Shown here piece by piece: positions 61,975 through 64,000 of a stretch of DNA of 64,000 bases; position 1 is the stretch's first letter; every line of letters starts with the position of its first letter. The stretch is from Eledone cirrhosa (lineage: Eukaryota; Mollusca; Cephalopoda; Octopoda; Eledonidae), in NCBI GenBank assembly GCA_964016885.1, contig OZ024744.1:23978798-24042797 (forward strand), written 5' to 3'. The notes beneath the pieces were generated by a model. That model ran no database searches. It worked only from the letters and a program-made list of their open reading frames with translations, and had not been told where the DNA came from. The position numbers were made by a program, and so were the translations under genes.

Positions 61975-64000
61975 TCGTTTTAACAACAGTTGAATCTTAA
62001 GATAAATCTCGTTTTAACAACATTTGAATCTTAAGAACTGACTCGTTTTAACAACAGCTGAATCTTAAGATAAAACTCGTTTTAACAACAGTTAAATCTT
62101 AAGAACTGACTCGTTTTATCAACAGTTCAACCTGAAGAACTGACTCGTTTTAACAACAGTTGAATCTTAAGAACTGACTCGTTTTAACAACAGGTGAATC
62201 TTAAGAACTGACTGGTTTTAACAACAGTTGAATCTTAAATAAAACTCGTTTTAACAAAGGTTGAATATTAAGAACTGACTCGTTTTAAACAACAGTTGAA
62301 TCTTAAGATAAAATTCGTTTTAACAACAGTTGAATCTTAAGAACTGATTCGTTTTAACAACAGTTCAACCTAAGAACAGACTCGTTTTAACAACAGTTGA
62401 ATCTTAAATAAAACGTGTTTTAACAACAGTTGAATCTTAAGAACTGACTCGTTTTAACAACAGTTGAATCTTAAGAACTGACTGGTTTTAACAACAGATG
62501 AATCTTAAGAACTGACTCGTTTTAACAACAGTTCAACCTGAAGAACTGACTCGTTGTAACAACAGTTGAAACTTCAAATAAAACTCGTTTTAACCACAGT
62601 TGAATCTTAAGAACTGAATCATTTTAACAACAGTTGAATCTTAAGAACTGACTCGTGTTAACAACAATTGAATCTTCAGATAAAACTCGTTTTAACAAAA
62701 GTTGAATCTTAAGAACTGACTCGTTTTAACAACAGTTCAACCTTAAGAACTGACTAGTTTTAACAACAGTTTAATCTCAGAATAAAATTCGTTTTAACAA
62801 CAGTTGAATCTTAAGAACTGACTCGTTTTAACAAAAGTTGAATCTTACGAACTGACTCGTTTTAACAATAGATGTCTCTTAAGATAAAACTCGTTTTAAC
62901 AACAGTTGAATTTTAAAACTAACTCGTTTTAACAACAGTTCAAACTTAAGAACTGATTCGTTTTAACAACAGTTGAATCTTAAAATAAAATTCGTTTAAC
63001 AACAGTTGAATCTTAAGAACTGGCTCGTTTTAACATCACATGTATATTATGATAAAACTCGTTTTAACAACAGCTGTATCTTAAGAGCTGACTCGATATA
63101 ACAACAGTTGAATCTTAAGAACTACCTAGTTTTAACAACAGTTGAATGTTAAGAACTGACTCGTTTTAACAACAGTTCAATCTTAAGATAAAACTGATTA
63201 TAACAACAGTTGCATCTTAAGAACAGAGATTGTTTTAACAACAGTTGAATCTGAAGAACTGACTCGTTTTAACAACAGTTGAATCTGAAGATAAAACTCG
63301 TTTAACAACAGTTGAATCTTAAGAACTGACTCGTTTTAACGACAGATGAATCTTATGATAAAACTCGTTTTAACAACAATAGAATCTTAAGAACTGATTC
63401 GTTTTAACAACAGTTGAATCTTAAGATAAAACTAGTTTTAACAACAGTTGAATCTTAAGATAAAACTAGTTTTAACAACAGTTGAATCTTAAGAACTGAC
63501 TCGTTTTAACAACAGTTGAAACTTCAAATAAAACTCGTTTTAACAACAGTTGAATCTTAAGAACTGACTCATTTTAACAACAGTTCAATCTTAAGAACTG
63601 ATTCGTTTTAACAACAGTTGAATCTTAAGATAAAACTAGTTTTAATAACTGTTGAATCTTAAGATAAAACTCGTTTTAACAAGAGTTGAATCTTAAGAAC
63701 TGACTCGTTTTAACAACAGTTGAATCTTAATTAAAACTCGTTTTAACAACAGTTGAATCTTAAGAACTGCCTCGTTTTATCAACAGTACAACCTTAAGAA
63801 CTGACTCGTTTTAACAACAGTTGAATCTTCAAATAAAACTCGTTTTAACAACAGTTGAATCTTAAGAACTGACTCGTTTTAACAACAGTTGAATCTTAAG
63901 ATAAAACTCGTTTTAACAACAGTTGAATCTTAAGAACTGACTCGTTTTAACAACAGATGAATCTTAAGATCAAACTCGTTTTAACAACAGTTGAATCTTA
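61975..64000 (+). repeat. Right end of window, array continues
   Basis: The stretch 62,000-63,350 follows the pattern of 44.2-45.5 kb and 46.3-47.6 kb. From 63,360 it returns to a run like 31.25-31.65 kb and 33.5-33.85 kb: two GATAAAACTAG monomers, GAAACTTCAAATAAAAC, TTTTAATAACTG and TTTTAACAAGAG. The last marker monomer is at about 63,030. The final bases are an ordinary monomer tail, so the array does not end here. Private changes include AAGAACAGAGATTG (about 63,221) and CAACAGTACAACC (about 63,782). Confidence 0.75.

Larger units (their letters stand above)
1..64000 (+). repeat. 34-bp tandem satellite array filling the whole window
   Basis: Every stretch of the window is a head-to-tail copy of one 34-bp monomer: head AAGAACTGAC or AAGATAAAAC, core TCGTTTTAACAACAG, tail TTGAATCTT. 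About 1,880 copies fit in 64 kb. The core reads in the same direction from first to last base; I saw no inverted block. No interval of even one monomer lies outside the array, so there is no gene-free gap to describe separately. Reading frames are blocked. On the plus strand the A monomer has stops at offsets 7, 17, 27 and 34, covering all three frames. On the minus strand TAA recurs every 17 bp, so each frame is closed about every 51 bp. Such arrays are known from eukaryotic centromeres, pericentromeres, subtelomeres and sex or B chromosomes; which one applies here cannot be seen. Confidence 0.98.

Noticed and set aside
1..64000. CRISPR array, because the unit of 34 bp falls in the repeat-length range
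   Set aside because: There are no unique spacers. The entire 34 bp recurs, so nothing alternates between constant and variable parts apart from the two fixed heads.
1..64000. Protein-coding repeats or short open frames
   Set aside because: The unit length is not a multiple of three. Stops close all plus frames within about one monomer and each minus frame about every 51 bp.
1..64000. Rho-independent terminators or hairpin RNA genes, suggested by the inverted repeats and the TTTT run
   Set aside because: The stems are only 5-6 bp and AT-rich, and the T run is not placed directly after a GC-rich stem. The pattern occurs in every monomer and is a property of the repeat.
1..64000. CENP-B box
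   Set aside because: The monomer has a TTCG in some variants (GATTCGTTTTAAC) but lacks the GGAA and CGGG parts of the known box.
1..64000. Telomere-like or simple microsatellite repeats
   Set aside because: No run of a 5-8-bp telomeric unit or a di- or trinucleotide repeat was seen; the shortest period is the 34-bp monomer.

Overview
The whole 64 kb is one uninterrupted tandem satellite DNA array. I found no gene, RNA gene, transposon, CRISPR array or unique spacer in it. The unit is a 34-bp monomer, and about 1,880 copies fill the window, all in the same orientation. It has a variable 10-bp head, AAGAACTGAC (type A) or AAGATAAAAC (type B), followed by the near-constant core TCGTTTTAACAACAG and the tail TTGAATCTT. 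A and B types tend to alternate, so the local ground state is a 68-bp A+B dimer. The array runs off both ends of the window. Its size, homogeneity and nested higher-order structure point to eukaryotic heterochromatin (centromeric, pericentromeric, subtelomeric, or a sex or B chromosome) read by long-read assembly. The species cannot be told from the sequence. Base composition is AT-rich: about 32% GC for A and 26% for B, counted on the consensus.

Layout. Domain I (1 to about 7,219) is a mosaic of five related blocks that start with a diagnostic CCGCAGCTG monomer; the clearest period is 2,344 bp. Domain II (about 7,220-15,921) is two adjacent 4,351-bp copies that look identical wherever I compared them. 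Near 15.93 kb the array switches to domain III, which carries a different marker monomer (ACATCACATGTATATTATG) and repeats at about 3,323 and 2,206 bp. A 10.72-kb segment that straddles this II/III switch (about 13,776-24,498) is then repeated at about 24,499-33,870, so the switch itself recurs near 26.65 kb. Beyond it come three 2,206-bp copies (30.46-37.08 kb) and a 3,361-bp repeat (33.77-40.42 kb). Further right are an 883-bp repeat (42.96-44.25 kb), a 3,253-bp repeat (about 45.26-51.93 kb), a 2,203-bp offset block (51.95-54.6 kb) and a 2,915-bp repeat (56.18-61.97 kb).

How it works together: this is not a gene system. The monomer carries stop codons so placed that neither strand can hold a long reading frame. 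The structure looks like the product of repeated unequal exchange or segmental amplification at several scales, with 34-bp gains and losses on top. The parts most worth a second look are the nested amplification history, the two marker monomers that define domains, one CpG per monomer with signs of deamination, and the dyad-symmetric CTTAAG junctions. All periods were obtained by matching rare marker monomers by eye, so block borders are accurate only to about one monomer.
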